DNA from: Gallionella sp.
GTDB taxonomy: Bacteria; Pseudomonadota; Gammaproteobacteria; Burkholderiales; Gallionellaceae
NCBI GenBank assembly: GCA_030682375.1
Contig: JAUXOL010000016.1
Location: 144,577 to 208,576, forward strand
Direction: 5' to 3'
DNA length: 64,000 nucleotides
Part shown: one piece after another, positions 26,436 to 36,363 of the stretch
Layout of the letters: every line of letters starts with the position of its first letter
Numbering within the stretch: position 1 is the first letter of the stretch
Made by a program: the position numbers and the translations under genes
Notes under the pieces: generated by a model
What the model saw: the letters and a program-made list of their open reading frames with translations, nothing else
What the model was told of the DNA's origin: nothing
Databases searched by the model: none

Positions 26436-29400
26436 TCAATCCCTGTCCCACCTGGCTGCCAGACTCTCGAACTCGGACAGAGGTACCGGCTTGCTGAATA
26501 AATATCCCTGGAATTGCCCGCAACCCCGTTCGATCAGCGGCAACAACTGTTCGTCGCTCTCGACGCCTTCGGCGATGACCTTGAAACCGAAGTTGTGCGC
26601 CATGCTGGAAATCGTCTGCACCATCATGGCATCGCCCGGATCGGTAAGGATATCGCGCACGAAGGACTGGTCGATCTTCAACATGTCGATAGGCAGTTGC
26701 TTGATGTATTGAAGCGAAGAATAACCGGTGCCGAAGTCGTCCATCGAGAAGCGCACGCCTATCTCCTTCAGCGCCATCATCTTCGCGGTCGCCTCGGCGA
26801 CATCGTCCAGCACCAGATTCTCGGTCAACTCGAGTTCGAGCATGCGCGGATCCGTCCCGATGTCTGCCAGTATCGACTTAACCTGACGAACGAAGTCGAG
26901 CTGATGGAATTGCACAGGGCTGATATTCACCGCGAGATGAATATCCTTCAGCACCGGATCTGTCTCCCATGCCTTGAGTTGTTTGCATGCCGTCTCCAGC
27001 ACCCATAGCCCTATCGGCAGTATCAGCTTGGTCTGTTCGGCCAAGGGAATGAACTGTGCCGGCGGCACGGTGCCCAGCGTCGCGCTGTGCCAGCGCAACA
27101 GGACTTCCGCACCCAGCAATTCCTTCGCCTCGTTGGTCTGCAACTGATAGAACAGTTCCAGCTCGCCGTTCGGCAAGGCCTGGCGCAGCGCATTCTCGAG
27201 CAGGGCGCGCGACTCCAGCACCGCCTGCATCGAGGGCTCGAAGAAGCGCACCATGTTGCGGCCGCCCGCCTTGGCCTGATACATCGCCATGTCGGCCTGT
27301 TTGAGCAACTCGTCGATGGGGTTTTCGTCGCCATTGAACAACACCACGCCGATGCTGGGCGAGCTGTTATGCTCCACATCGTCCAGATGATAGGGCTGCG
27401 CCACGGACTCCCGCATCTTCTCGGCAATACGGCCGGTCTGGGCGACCGCCTCTTCCTGGGACTGGCTCAATCCTTCGAGCAAGACCACGAACTCGTCGCC
27501 GCCGAAACGCGCCACGCTGTCCGCCTCCCGCACGCAGGCGCCAAGTCGCGCCGCCACTTCCACCAGCATCTTGTCGCCGTATTCGTGCCCGCTGGTGTCG
27601 TTCAGCACCTTGAAGTTGTCGAGATCGAGGAACAGCAGCGCACAATAATGACGGCTGCGCGCGCTCTGCCCCAATGCGACATGCATGCGATCCAGCATCA
27701 GACGGCGATTGGGCAAATGAGTCAGCGGGTCGTAGAAAGCCAGATTGCGGATCTCTTCCTCGGCTTTCTTGCGTTCGGTGATGTCCACGAACACGGCCAC
27801 GTAATGTGTGATCTCGCTGGCATTGGACACTGCGGTGATGGTCAGCCATTTGGGGTAGATGCCGCCGTCCTTGCGCCTGTCCCATATCTCTCCGGACCAG
27901 CGCCCATCGCGATTGATGGCATCCCACATCTCCTGGTAGAACGCCTTGTCATGCCGACCGGAACTGAGCAGGCGCGGATTCTTTCCCAGCACTTCCTCTT
28001 GCGAATAGCCGGTGATCTCCTGAAAAGCGGTATTCACCCGGATGATGGTGGCCTTCTTATCCGTCACCAGGATCGCCTCCTGAGTCTCGAATGCAACGGC
28101 CGCGATGCGCAATTCCGTCGCAAGCGATTCTCTCCTGGTCACATCCTGCACGGTACCGATCGAACGCAACGCTTCCCCATCGCTATCGAAACGGGAGCTG
28201 CAACGCTCTTCCACCCACTTGATGCGGCCGTCCGGCATCTGCAAACGATGCGTGATCTGATAAGGTTTCCGATCCACCAGAGAATCGATATAGGCCTGAT
28301 TGACCCTGTCTCTATCCTCGGGATGAATGCCATTCAGGAATGCTTCGTAGGAAGCGCCGAATTGGGTATTGTCTATCTCGAATATCCTGAATATCTCGTC
28401 AGACCAGACCAGTTTGCCGGAGACCAGATCCAGCTCCCAGCTGCCGAACTCGCCGATCTTCTCGGCCTCCTCCAGCCGTTCGCCCTCGCGCTGCAACTCG
28501 AATTGCGCCAGCTTGCGCTCGGTGATGTCCACCATCACACCATCCCATATGCAATCGCCATTCTCCAACGACTCCGGCCTGGATTCGATATGCAACCACC
28601 GGGTATCGCCATCGACCGATACCCGGCCCTCCCATGAGAACAGCTCTCGGGTTCGCACCGCCTCCCGATTGCGGTCGATGAAGTCCGGCAAGTCCTGCGG
28701 ATGGATAGTCTGGAAAGCCACCCCGGGATCCGCATAAATCGCCTCGGCAGTCGTTCCCAGCATGGTGCAGAAACGCGAGCTGACATACTTGAAGGTGAAT
28801 GTGCCCGCTGCGCTGGTATGCAACAGATAGACGCCAACCGGGATATTGGTCGTCAGGCGATCATACTGATCCTTGCTCACCTGCAGCGCGTACTCGAAAC
28901 GCTTGCGCTCGCTGATATCCCTGACGAAAGCGAAAAACTGGTTCGTATCCTTCCAATAGGTTGTGGCGACCTCCACATCCAACAGATGTCCGTCCTTGTG
29001 GCGATGCAGGGTCTCGAAACAATCCGAGCCATGCTCGAAAATGTATTCCAGGTGCGTCCCGATCTCTTCCGGCGTCTTTTCCTTCGCCTCCAGATCGGTG
29101 ATGCGCATACGCAATAATTCCTCGCGGCTATAGCCCGACATCCGGCAATAGGCATCGTTGACATCGATCAATCGGCCATTGCAATCGACATGCCAGTAAC
29201 CGTCGACCGCAGTGTCGATCACTCGCTTCTGCACCTCGGTCGCCTTCTCGCGCAACGAGATGTTCTCGCTCACCTTCTGCGCCATGCCGTCGAAGGCGCA
29301 CCCCAGTTCGGTCAGTTCATCGTCGCCCCGCAGCCCGGTTCTGACGGAATAGTCGCCCGCCGCCAGACGCGCAGAGGCATCGACCAGCCTGCCGATGCGC

Positions 29401-30011
29401 TTGCTGACCAGAAGATGCAGGATGAATGCGATCAGCAGCGCTGCAATCATGGATATCCCGCCGAACACCAGCGACTGCTCAAGAGCGGCTTGCCTGGCCT
29501 CTTGCAGGCGTTCCGAAATATCGGACTCGACATACAGCACGCCGGTTTCCTTTTCCAGTCCGCCGCGCAGATACGAGACGACCAGCGGGAAATAGCCCTG
29601 CAACAACACAGGCTCTTCCCGGTTGAATGAGACGCGGGCGGTCCCGCTCTGGGCGGCCATGAACGCATCTGTCGCCGAGTATGAGGAAGCCGCCGCCGCC
29701 TGCTCGCCCTTCCACCTGAAACGATTGCCCATCATCACCCGGTGACCGGTGTCCGCCAGCAACAGCGTGCGCATCCCCGGACGCATCGCGGAAAGCGACA
29801 GGCTCAGCAACGCCTCGTCCTCGTCGCCTTCGGTCAGGCGGTTGTACAGGATATTCTGCAGCTGGCCCATTTCCAGCCGGACATCCCGCTCGGCCAGCTG
29901 CCTGATATATCTTTCGTTCTCTCTGTTTTCCTGCAGGAATACCAGCATGGAACTGAGGATCGAAACGACCATCAGGATTAGCGGAATGAGTATGGAAAAA
30001 CGCTTCTTCAT
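26436..30011 (-). CDS. Membrane HAMP-PAS-GGDEF-EAL c-di-GMP protein
   Basis: The 1191-residue protein has TM1 (about 7-25), a periplasmic domain (about 26-175), TM2 (about 180-203), HAMP (about 205-260), several PAS segments (about 265-760), GGDEF (FGGDEF near 837, I-site READ) and EAL. The EAL motif reads AEVLLRW (near 967), a common variant that keeps the metal-binding Glu. DDFGTGYSSL is intact. It starts 10 bp after the stop of the NMT1-type binding-protein gene, the same pairing as at 22579-23814. The PAS-GGDEF core is clearly paralogous to the two other giant sensors in this block (SSGRHDKAFY and AEEEIRNLAFYD segments). Confidence 0.93.
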   Translation of the reverse strand: MKKRFSILIPLILMVVSILSSMLVFLQENRENERYIRQLAERDVRLEMGQLQNILYNRLTEGDEDEALLSLSLSAMRPGMRTLLLADTGHRVMMGNRFRWKGEQAAAASSYSATDAFMAAQSGTARVSFNREEPVLLQGYFPLVVSYLRGGLEKETGVLYVESDISERLQEARQAALEQSLVFGGISMIAALLIAFILHLLVSKRIGRLVDASARLAAGDYSVRTGLRGDDELTELGCAFDGMAQKVSENISLREKATEVQKRVIDTAVDGYWHVDCNGRLIDVNDAYCRMSGYSREELLRMRITDLEAKEKTPEEIGTHLEYIFEHGSDCFETLHRHKDGHLLDVEVATTYWKDTNQFFAFVRDISERKRFEYALQVSKDQYDRLTTNIPVGVYLLHTSAAGTFTFKYVSSRFCTMLGTTAEAIYADPGVAFQTIHPQDLPDFIDRNREAVRTRELFSWEGRVSVDGDTRWLHIESRPESLENGDCIWDGVMVDITERKLAQFELQREGERLEEAEKIGEFGSWELDLVSGKLVWSDEIFRIFEIDNTQFGASYEAFLNGIHPEDRDRVNQAYIDSLVDRKPYQITHRLQMPDGRIKWVEERCSSRFDSDGEALRSIGTVQDVTRRESLATELRIAAVAFETQEAILVTDKKATIIRVNTAFQEITGYSQEEVLGKNPRLLSSGRHDKAFYQEMWDAINRDGRWSGEIWDRRKDGGIYPKWLTITAVSNASEITHYVAVFVDITERKKAEEEIRNLAFYDPLTHLPNRRLMLDRMHVALGQSARSRHYCALLFLDLDNFKVLNDTSGHEYGDKMLVEVAARLGACVREADSVARFGGDEFVVLLEGLSQSQEEAVAQTGRIAEKMRESVAQPYHLDDVEHNSSPSIGVVLFNGDENPIDELLKQADMAMYQAKAGGRNMVRFFEPSMQAVLESRALLENALRQALPNGELELFYQLQTNEAKELLGAEVLLRWHSATLGTVPPAQFIPLAEQTKLILPIGLWVLETACKQLKAWETDPVLKDIHLAVNISPVQFHQLDFVRQVKSILADIGTDPRMLELELTENLVLDDVAEATAKMMALKEIGVRFSMDDFGTGYSSLQYIKQLPIDMLKIDQSFVRDILTDPGDAMMVQTISSMAHNFGFKVIAEGVESDEQLLPLIERGCGQFQGYLFSKPVPLSEFESLAARWDRD

Positions 30012-30021
30012 TTAACGCCGT

Positions 30022-31005
30022 TCAATCCGAAATGCAGACCGCCAGCTCGGCATCCAGCGCAGGTTTCACATCCACGAACGCTTTGGTCTGGCCTTCTCGC
30101 AACATCACTTCGTTCAACCGCTTCGCCGGCGCCAGTATGCTTGGGGATACGCCGCCGATAAGCTCCAGGTTGTCCTGCAGCGTGGGCGTCTTGATGCCGC
30201 TCACCATGGCGGTGTATTCCGTCGCCGACACGCCGAGACGCTTGCCTATGGAAGCCGCCGCCTCGTCGGGCGATTGTTTCATGTAGGCCTGCGTACGGAA
30301 CCATTGCCGCGCCACATTGCACACATCCTCGCGCCGATTCTGATAGACATCCTCGTGCACCAGCATCAGATCGAATATCTCATTCGGGATCCGGCTGCTG
30401 TCGAATATGACATGTGCACCGAGATCGGCCAGTCTGGTCTTGAAAGGATCGAAGGTGATAAAGGCGTCGGCCTTGCCTTGCCGATACATCTCTTCATGCT
30501 TGTTTTCGGCGCTGGGGAGCACTTCCACGTCGGCACGGGTCAGCTTTGCCGCGTCCAGCGTGCGGCTCAGCATATAGACGCCGAGCGGAATGTTGAGAAT
30601 GCCGATGCGCTTGCCCTTGAGATCGGCCAGCGTCTTCACCTGGGGCGTAGCCATCACCGCATCCGCGCCATTGGAGGTGTCGAGCACCATCACGATACGC
30701 AGCCTGACCCCGCCTTGCAGCAGATCCATCGCCTCATCCAGGGTGAGCGTTGCCATATCGGCAGATCGGTTACGGAAAGCCTCGAGCGTGATATCCGAAG
30801 AGGGCAACTCGAAGATATTCGCCTTGCTCTCCGGCAAATAACCGATCTGTTGCGCCAGATAAAGCGGCTCATAGCCAGGCCACGGACTGCTGGCGATGCG
30901 CAACGGCGTAGCGGGCTCTTTGCTGCAAGACGAAAGCAGTGGCAAAGCTAGCAAAAGCGCGATCAGCGCGCCACGATAAAAACCTCTCCCCTCCATTGTC
31001 GCCAT
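30022..31005 (-). CDS. Orphan NMT1/SsuA-like solute-binding lipoprotein
   Basis: The 327-residue ABC-type binding protein (NMT1/THI5-like, COG0715 group) has a signal peptide ending in the lipobox LLSSC (Cys near 27). The mature part starts LRIASSPWPGYEPLYLAQQIGYL, with TLADLKGKRIGI and KADAFITFDPF. Family members bind nitrate, sulfonates, taurine or thiamine precursors. The ligand here cannot be told. No permease or ATPase is adjacent. The gene runs into the GGDEF-EAL sensor 10 bp downstream, so a ligand-presenting role for that sensor is likely. The ATG at 30996 is an alternative start. Confidence 0.88.
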   Translation of the reverse strand: MATMEGRGFYRGALIALLLALPLLSSCSKEPATPLRIASSPWPGYEPLYLAQQIGYLPESKANIFELPSSDITLEAFRNRSADMATLTLDEAMDLLQGGVRLRIVMVLDTSNGADAVMATPQVKTLADLKGKRIGILNIPLGVYMLSRTLDAAKLTRADVEVLPSAENKHEEMYRQGKADAFITFDPFKTRLADLGAHVIFDSSRIPNEIFDLMLVHEDVYQNRREDVCNVARQWFRTQAYMKQSPDEAAASIGKRLGVSATEYTAMVSGIKTPTLQDNLELIGGVSPSILAPAKRLNEVMLREGQTKAFVDVKPALDAELAVCISD

Positions 31006-31100
31006 TTTCGCCTCTGAAAATTAATGGTCGTATCGTTTGAGGGCATTATTTCACAACCGCGAAGATGATGGCTGCAAAAGACTATGGACTCTCTGATTAA

Positions 31101-31170
31101 GTCGTCATTTCCGCGAAAGCGGGAATCCAGCTTGTTGATTTAACTGGGTTCCCGCTTTCGCGGGAACGAC
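31101..31170. repeat. GTCGT...CCGCGAAAGCGGGAA palindromic repeat
   Basis: A 70-bp inverted repeat: the left arm CCGCGAAAGCGGGAATCCAG pairs with CTGGGTTCCCGCTTTCGCGG, and the ends GTCGT and ACGAC also pair. It occupies most of the gap between the sensor gene 31196-34912 and the binding-protein gene, and could attenuate or process the transcript between them. Confidence 0.85.
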
Positions 31171-31195
31171 AAAACCACACTTATCCAGAGTTTCC

Positions 31196-34100
31196 CTATG
31201 TATTCAACGACGCCTCGAACTCCGCTATCGGAACGCCTTTCCCGAACAGGAAACCCTGATAAGCCAAGCAGTCGTGCCGCTTGATAAAGGCCAGTTGCGC
31301 CTCGGTCTCTACGCCCTCGGCCAGCACGCTCAGTCCGAACTTGTTGGCAAGGTCGATGATCGCCTGCACCAGCAGCGCATCGTTGCCGTTGACCTCGACA
31401 CCCTGCACGAAGGACCGGCATATCTTGACCTGGTCCAGCGGCAACTGTTTCAGATAGGTCAACGAAGAGTAGCCGCTGCCGAAATCGTCCATCGACAGGC
31501 TGACGCCCCGCGCCTTAAGTTCCTCCATCTTCCGGATCGCGTCGGGCAGATCTTCCAGCACGATGCGCTCGGTCATTTCCAGTATCAGCAGTTCGGGCTT
31601 GATGCGGTGCGTCTCCAGCATGGAAACGACATAATCGACGAAACCCGGCTGTGCAAAGAATCTGGCGCTGATGTTCACCGCCAGCGTCAGCGCGCTCGTT
31701 TCTTCGTCGCCGCTCCAGCGGGCGAGCCGGGCGCAAGCCTCGCTCAGCACCCAGCGGTCGATCTCCACGATCAACATCCCCTGTTCCGCGACCGGAAGAA
31801 AGTCGTCCGGCATCGCCAACTTACCCTGCCTGTCCCATCTCAGCAGGACTTCCGCGCCTATCGGACGACGCTCGCCATCGACCTGTACCTGATAATACAA
31901 CTGCAGTTCGCCACGTTCTGCTGCATGGCTCAAATCGTCTTCCAGCGCATCGGCGCTCTCGATTTCGACCTGCATCTCCGGCTCGAAGAATCTCACCGCA
32001 TTGCGCCCGGATTTCTTGGCCTGATACATCGCCTGATCCGAGTTGCGCAGCAGCGTATCCACGGTCTCTTCATTGCCGAGATACAGCGCGACGCCGATGC
32101 TGGGCGAACTATGATGCTCATGCTCATAGAGCCGATACGGACGCGCCAGCAGTTCGCGTATCTTTTCCGCGACTGTGGCGACCTTGCGCATGGCATCCTG
32201 CCTGTCGCTGCCGGCATCCTCGATCAGCACCACGAACTCGTCGCCGCCCAGCCTGGCCACGGTATCCATCTCGCGTATGCAGGACTTGAGACGATTGGCG
32301 ACCTCGATCAGCATCAGGTCGCCGTAATCGTGCCCGAACGAGTCGTTGAGCACCTTGAACTTGTCCATATCGATGAACAGCAGCGCGCCATAATTGCGAC
32401 GGCGCGAGGACGCGGCCTGCGAGGCGCGCAATCGCTCCAGCAGCAAGCGACGGTTCGGCAGCGCGGTCAACGCATCGTAGAACGCCAGATTGCGTATTTC
32501 CTCCTCGGCCTGCTTGCGCTCGGTGATGTCAGTGAACACGCCGACATAATGGGTGATTTCGTCCCTGTCGTTCCTGACGGCCGTGATGGTCATCCAGCGA
32601 GGGTATATCTGGCCGTTCTTGCGCCTGTCCCATATCTCGCCCGCCCAGACTCCCTCGTCGTTCAGGCGCTGCCACATCTCGCGGTAGAAGCGCTTGTCGT
32701 GACGGCCGGAACTCATCAAGCGCGGGTTATGCCCCACCACGTCGGCGGCGCTGTATCCGGTGATCTGCTCGAACGCGCGATTGACCCGGACGATATTGGC
32801 ATCGGCATCGGTGATCACGATGGCATCCTGGGTCTCGAATGCGACTGCCGCGATCTGCCGCGCCTGTTCGTCATGTTTACGCCGAGTGATGTCGTGGCAG
32901 AACACGAACAGGCAGTCGCACTCGGGCATATATTTGGCCGACACTTCGATGTCGATGATGGTGCCGTCCTTGCGGCAATGCCGGGTCTCGAAGCGGTCGT
33001 AGCCCTGCTCCATCAGTTTGGCGATATGTGCGCGGGTGTCTTCCGGATTCTCATTGGCCTCCAGCTGGCTGATATACATCCCGACAAGCTCATCCATCGA
33101 GTAGCCGGACATGTCCGCGTAAGCCTGGTTGACCTCCAGCAATTTGCCGGTCATGTCGGTCATCCAGAAGCCGTCTATCGCGGTTTCGATGACTTTTTCA
33201 TGCTGCTTCATCACGGCTTCGACCTGCTTGCGGGCCGTAATGTCGCGACTGGAGGCAAACAGGAAAGACCGCCCTTCTATCTCGACTCCGGCGGAGCTGA
33301 TCTCGACCTGGATCAGGCTGCCATCCTTGCGTCTATGCACGGTCTCGAACAATTCGGCCTTGCCGATCAGGAGCTGGAAGCGTCCCTGCAACTCTTCCGC
33401 AGACCATTGCGCGTCCCAGTCGACGACATTCAATCCGGCGACTTCCTCGCGGCTGTAGCCCAGCATTTGGCAGAACGCCTCGTTGGCCTCGACGATATTG
33501 CCCTGCATGTCCATCACATGGATGCCGTCCATCGAGGTATCCATCAACGCCTGGTTGCGCCGCAGCTGCGCCAGCACTTCCTGCGATCGCTTCTGGCCCT
33601 CTTCGATCGCGGACTGCAGCAATTCGTTACTCAAGGTCAGGTCGCTGGTGCGCTGCCTGACCCTGTCCTCGAGCTCGAGATTGGCGCTCAGCATATCCTG
33701 TTCGCGCCGCGACAATTCACCGAACATGACCCGGATCGCCTGCGTCAGCCTGCCGATCTCCGCAACGCCCTGTTTCGGCAATACGACATCATGTCCCCCG
33801 GCCGCAATCCTGTCGGCGGCCAGCGCCAATTGTTCGAGCGGAGCGAACCAGCGGCGCAACAGCAGCATCGCGATCACTCCGATCAACAACAACCCTGCCA
33901 GCCCGACGGCGACATGGGCCACCGGCAGCGCGAACATGGGCATGCCGGCCAGAGCATCCGGGATGCGATACATCAGCACCAGGAAGCGGCCGGAATTCCC
34001 GGGATCGACATACAAACGGGTGGCAGCGAACAACTGCTCGTCCTCGCTCAGGGTCATCGCCTGCATCGGCTGTTTCCCGTCGGAAAGAGGCCGGAACATC

Positions 34101-34912
34101 TGCATCAAGATAGGAAAATCGTCTGTGATCGTGTCGCGGCCGGGCACGCCGAAGCTGAAGCTGCGCCCCGCATCCGGGTGCAGCAGATATTGCCCCGCCC
34201 TGTTGGTGACGTAGGTCTGCACTTCCGCCGGCATCCCCTCACCGGACGACTCCAGCAACCCGCGCACATCCAGGCTGAGCACCACCACACCGAATAATTT
34301 CCCGGACGAGTCATAGACCGGCGTCGCCGCACGCAGCGTCTGGAGACGGCCGAATCCGGAACGAGGTGGTTCATACTGGTACTCGAATTCGGAAAGGTGG
34401 ACCTCGCCCTTGCGCAACTTCAATGCCTGAGCGAAGAAATCGCGCGCGACATAGCTGCGTTCCTTGTCCGTTGCCACCGACAGGATCTTGCCGCCGCGGC
34501 TATCGACACGCACCATCTCGCGCCCGTCACCATCCGCACCGATATAACGTATCCGGTAGTAATCTGGATGAGTCGTGGAAAAGGCGGAGAAAATCTCCTG
34601 AAGGCGCTCCTCCCATTTCGCCCGGCTATTGCCGTCGCGAGGATCGACGCCGCGGTTCTGCGTGGCGCGGATGATGCCGGAAACGGGAGGGGTGTTGGAC
34701 AGGAACAGCACATCGCGGCGCAACGTGTCGATTCGCTGGTCCAGCCTCAGGCGTTGCGACTGGATGGATTTGTCGAGATGAGCGGCACGTTCGCTGACAT
34801 AGGCTTCGCGCAGGCGCGAATGTTCGATATACCACATCGCCAACGCGCTCACGATCAGCATGAATATCAAGCCGATGGCAAGGCGCGTGGATAGACGGGT
34901 AACACTCAGCAT
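31196..34912 (-). CDS. CACHE-HAMP-PAS(x4)-GGDEF-EAL c-di-GMP protein
   Basis: The 1238-residue membrane sensor has TM1 (about 10-28), a dCACHE-like periplasmic domain (30-330), TM2 (about 333-352), HAMP (about 355-410), a coiled coil, four PAS segments (about 450-840), GGDEF (LGGDEF near 887, I-site REMD) and EAL (AEVLLRW near 1019; DDFGSGYSSL intact). It is the most upstream gene of the minus-strand signalling block and has no binding protein directly before it. Its PAS-GGDEF core is strongly similar to those at 18521-22582 and 26436-30011. Confidence 0.93.
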   Translation of the reverse strand: MLSVTRLSTRLAIGLIFMLIVSALAMWYIEHSRLREAYVSERAAHLDKSIQSQRLRLDQRIDTLRRDVLFLSNTPPVSGIIRATQNRGVDPRDGNSRAKWEERLQEIFSAFSTTHPDYYRIRYIGADGDGREMVRVDSRGGKILSVATDKERSYVARDFFAQALKLRKGEVHLSEFEYQYEPPRSGFGRLQTLRAATPVYDSSGKLFGVVVLSLDVRGLLESSGEGMPAEVQTYVTNRAGQYLLHPDAGRSFSFGVPGRDTITDDFPILMQMFRPLSDGKQPMQAMTLSEDEQLFAATRLYVDPGNSGRFLVLMYRIPDALAGMPMFALPVAHVAVGLAGLLLIGVIAMLLLRRWFAPLEQLALAADRIAAGGHDVVLPKQGVAEIGRLTQAIRVMFGELSRREQDMLSANLELEDRVRQRTSDLTLSNELLQSAIEEGQKRSQEVLAQLRRNQALMDTSMDGIHVMDMQGNIVEANEAFCQMLGYSREEVAGLNVVDWDAQWSAEELQGRFQLLIGKAELFETVHRRKDGSLIQVEISSAGVEIEGRSFLFASSRDITARKQVEAVMKQHEKVIETAIDGFWMTDMTGKLLEVNQAYADMSGYSMDELVGMYISQLEANENPEDTRAHIAKLMEQGYDRFETRHCRKDGTIIDIEVSAKYMPECDCLFVFCHDITRRKHDEQARQIAAVAFETQDAIVITDADANIVRVNRAFEQITGYSAADVVGHNPRLMSSGRHDKRFYREMWQRLNDEGVWAGEIWDRRKNGQIYPRWMTITAVRNDRDEITHYVGVFTDITERKQAEEEIRNLAFYDALTALPNRRLLLERLRASQAASSRRRNYGALLFIDMDKFKVLNDSFGHDYGDLMLIEVANRLKSCIREMDTVARLGGDEFVVLIEDAGSDRQDAMRKVATVAEKIRELLARPYRLYEHEHHSSPSIGVALYLGNEETVDTLLRNSDQAMYQAKKSGRNAVRFFEPEMQVEIESADALEDDLSHAAERGELQLYYQVQVDGERRPIGAEVLLRWDRQGKLAMPDDFLPVAEQGMLIVEIDRWVLSEACARLARWSGDEETSALTLAVNISARFFAQPGFVDYVVSMLETHRIKPELLILEMTERIVLEDLPDAIRKMEELKARGVSLSMDDFGSGYSSLTYLKQLPLDQVKICRSFVQGVEVNGNDALLVQAIIDLANKFGLSVLAEGVETEAQLAFIKRHDCLAYQGFLFGKGVPIAEFEASLNT

Positions 34913-35027
34913 CGGTGCGCTCCACAGAACAGTGTGGATTCATCGTACTACAGAAATCGGCCCTGCAAGGGATGTTAAACGCATCCCTATACGAATAAGG
35001 AATTGCCTATGAGCGGAGCCTGGCGGC

Positions 35028-35930
35028 TTATTCGTCCCGCATCGTCTGTTGCGCCAGACACAAGTCCTGCCAGGCATGAGCCTTTTCCAGCGGACTGCGC
35101 AGCAAGTAGGCCGGGTGATAGGTGACGACCAGGGGTATGCCGTCGAAGTCGTGCGTCCGGCCCCGCAACGAACCCAGCGTGACGTCGCCCGTCCGCAACA
35201 TTGCGGTCGCGGCGGTCTTGCCCAGCGCCACGATCACCTTGGGCTGGATCAGTCGTATCTGGCGTTGCAAATACGGCAAACAGGTAGTGATCTCGTCAGA
35301 CTTGGGTGGCGATTGCTTGCCCGAGGCCTCGACCGGCGGACGGCACTTAACGACGTTGGCGATGTACACGTTCTTGCCGCGTTTCAGCCTGAGCGCCAGC
35401 AACATATTGTCGAGCAACTTGCCAGCCTCGCCCACGAACGGCTCGCCCCGTTCGTCTTCGTCCGCGCCCGGCCCTTCGCCGACGAACAGCCAGTCTGCCT
35501 GCGGGTCGCCGACGCCGAACACCGTCTGCCTACAACCCGCACGCAGACGGCAGGCGGTGCAGTCGCGCACCATGGCCTTCAGTTCCGGCCAGTCGAGTTC
35601 GGCGATGCGCTGTTCGCGGCTTTGTTCCTCGCTCTCGACGCCCGCTACGCGCATGGGTTCGGCAGCGGCTTCGACCGGCGGGGTTCCCAAAGCCTCGTCC
35701 GCATCCGGAACAGGCTGCGCAATGACTGCTACAGATTGTGGGGTATCAGCTACGGATGCAGCCATATTTTCCGCGGAGACGCATGAGGCTTCCGTTCCGG
35801 CGTCGACATCGGCACGGCGCGCCGTGCCCCTACCATCGACCCCAACCTCGTCTGCGGTCGCAGGTTGTTCCCTGCGCACCCATTGCGGATACAGGTTCAA
35901 TTCGCGCAATACCGCTTCGTTTCTATCCAT
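35028..35930 (-). CDS. Family 4 (type 4) uracil-DNA glycosylase with iron-sulfur cluster
   Basis: This 300-residue protein removes uracil from DNA. Motif A is GEGPGADEDERGEPFVG, motif B is TYHPAYLLR, and the four Fe-S cysteines are in CTACR, VKCRPP and TTCLPYL. About 100 N-terminal residues form an Ala/Val/Glu-rich extension ahead of the catalytic core. I chose the ATG at 35930 (MDRNEAVL) because a GGTGGGG stretch lies 6 nt upstream; GTG at 35942 and ATG at 35936 are alternatives. It overlaps the end of rimI by 8 nt. Confidence 0.92.
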   Translation of the reverse strand: MDRNEAVLRELNLYPQWVRREQPATADEVGVDGRGTARRADVDAGTEASCVSAENMAASVADTPQSVAVIAQPVPDADEALGTPPVEAAAEPMRVAGVESEEQSREQRIAELDWPELKAMVRDCTACRLRAGCRQTVFGVGDPQADWLFVGEGPGADEDERGEPFVGEAGKLLDNMLLALRLKRGKNVYIANVVKCRPPVEASGKQSPPKSDEITTCLPYLQRQIRLIQPKVIVALGKTAATAMLRTGDVTLGSLRGRTHDFDGIPLVVTYHPAYLLRSPLEKAHAWQDLCLAQQTMRDE

Positions 35931-36363
35931 TTCCATCCCCACCTAGATCGCACGCCATCACCAACGCGTCCTCGCTGCCGTTTGCATCGCGGTAATAGCC
36001 GCGCCGCAGGCCGACCTCGGCGAAACCGGCGCTGCGATACAACGAGACCGCCGCGGTATTGGACGGCCGCACTTCGAGGAATACGCGCCGCATACTTCTC
36101 TCGCGAGCCAGTTCCAGCATTTCGCGCAGCATCGTGCGCCCTAAGCCCTTGCGCTGCTGCGATGCCGCCACGCCTATCGTCAGCAACTCGACCTCGTCCA
36201 CCGCGGGCATCAGGATCGCATAGCCGCGCAACCCGCCATCGGCCTCATCGACCTGGCACCAGTGACCGGCGTTCAGCGAATCGGCGAACTGGCCGCGCGT
36301 CCACGGATAATGCTGCACCGATTGCTCGATGGCCAGCACAGCATCCAGATCGGCGGGCGTCAT
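35923..36363 (-). CDS. rimI: Ribosomal protein S18 alanine N-acetyltransferase
   Basis: The 146-residue GNAT protein has the acetyl-CoA loop QRKGLGRTML and the C-terminal RSAGFAEVGLRRGYYRD typical of RimI, which acetylates the N-terminus of ribosomal protein S18. The start at 36363 overlaps the tsaB stop by 4 nt (ATGA); an in-frame ATG at 36372 is the alternative. The pairing with tsaB is a common bacterial arrangement. A longer open frame extending over tsaB is an artefact. Confidence 0.93.
   Translation of the reverse strand: MTPADLDAVLAIEQSVQHYPWTRGQFADSLNAGHWCQVDEADGGLRGYAILMPAVDEVELLTIGVAASQQRKGLGRTMLREMLELARERSMRRVFLEVRPSNTAAVSLYRSAGFAEVGLRRGYYRDANGSEDALVMACDLGGDGNG

Noticed and set aside
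22579-31005. Two ABC transporters suggested by the binding-protein genes
   Set aside because: No permease or ATPase gene is present; both binding proteins are flanked by signalling genes.
31274-34297. 1007-codon antisense open frame over a GGDEF-EAL gene
   Set aside because: Shadow frame with His/Gln-rich composition; the minus-strand gene has intact domains throughout.
26436-34912. Degenerate EAL domains because the motif reads EVL in two sensors
   Set aside because: EVL is a common active variant; the metal-binding Glu and the DDFG(T/S)GYSS loop are intact.
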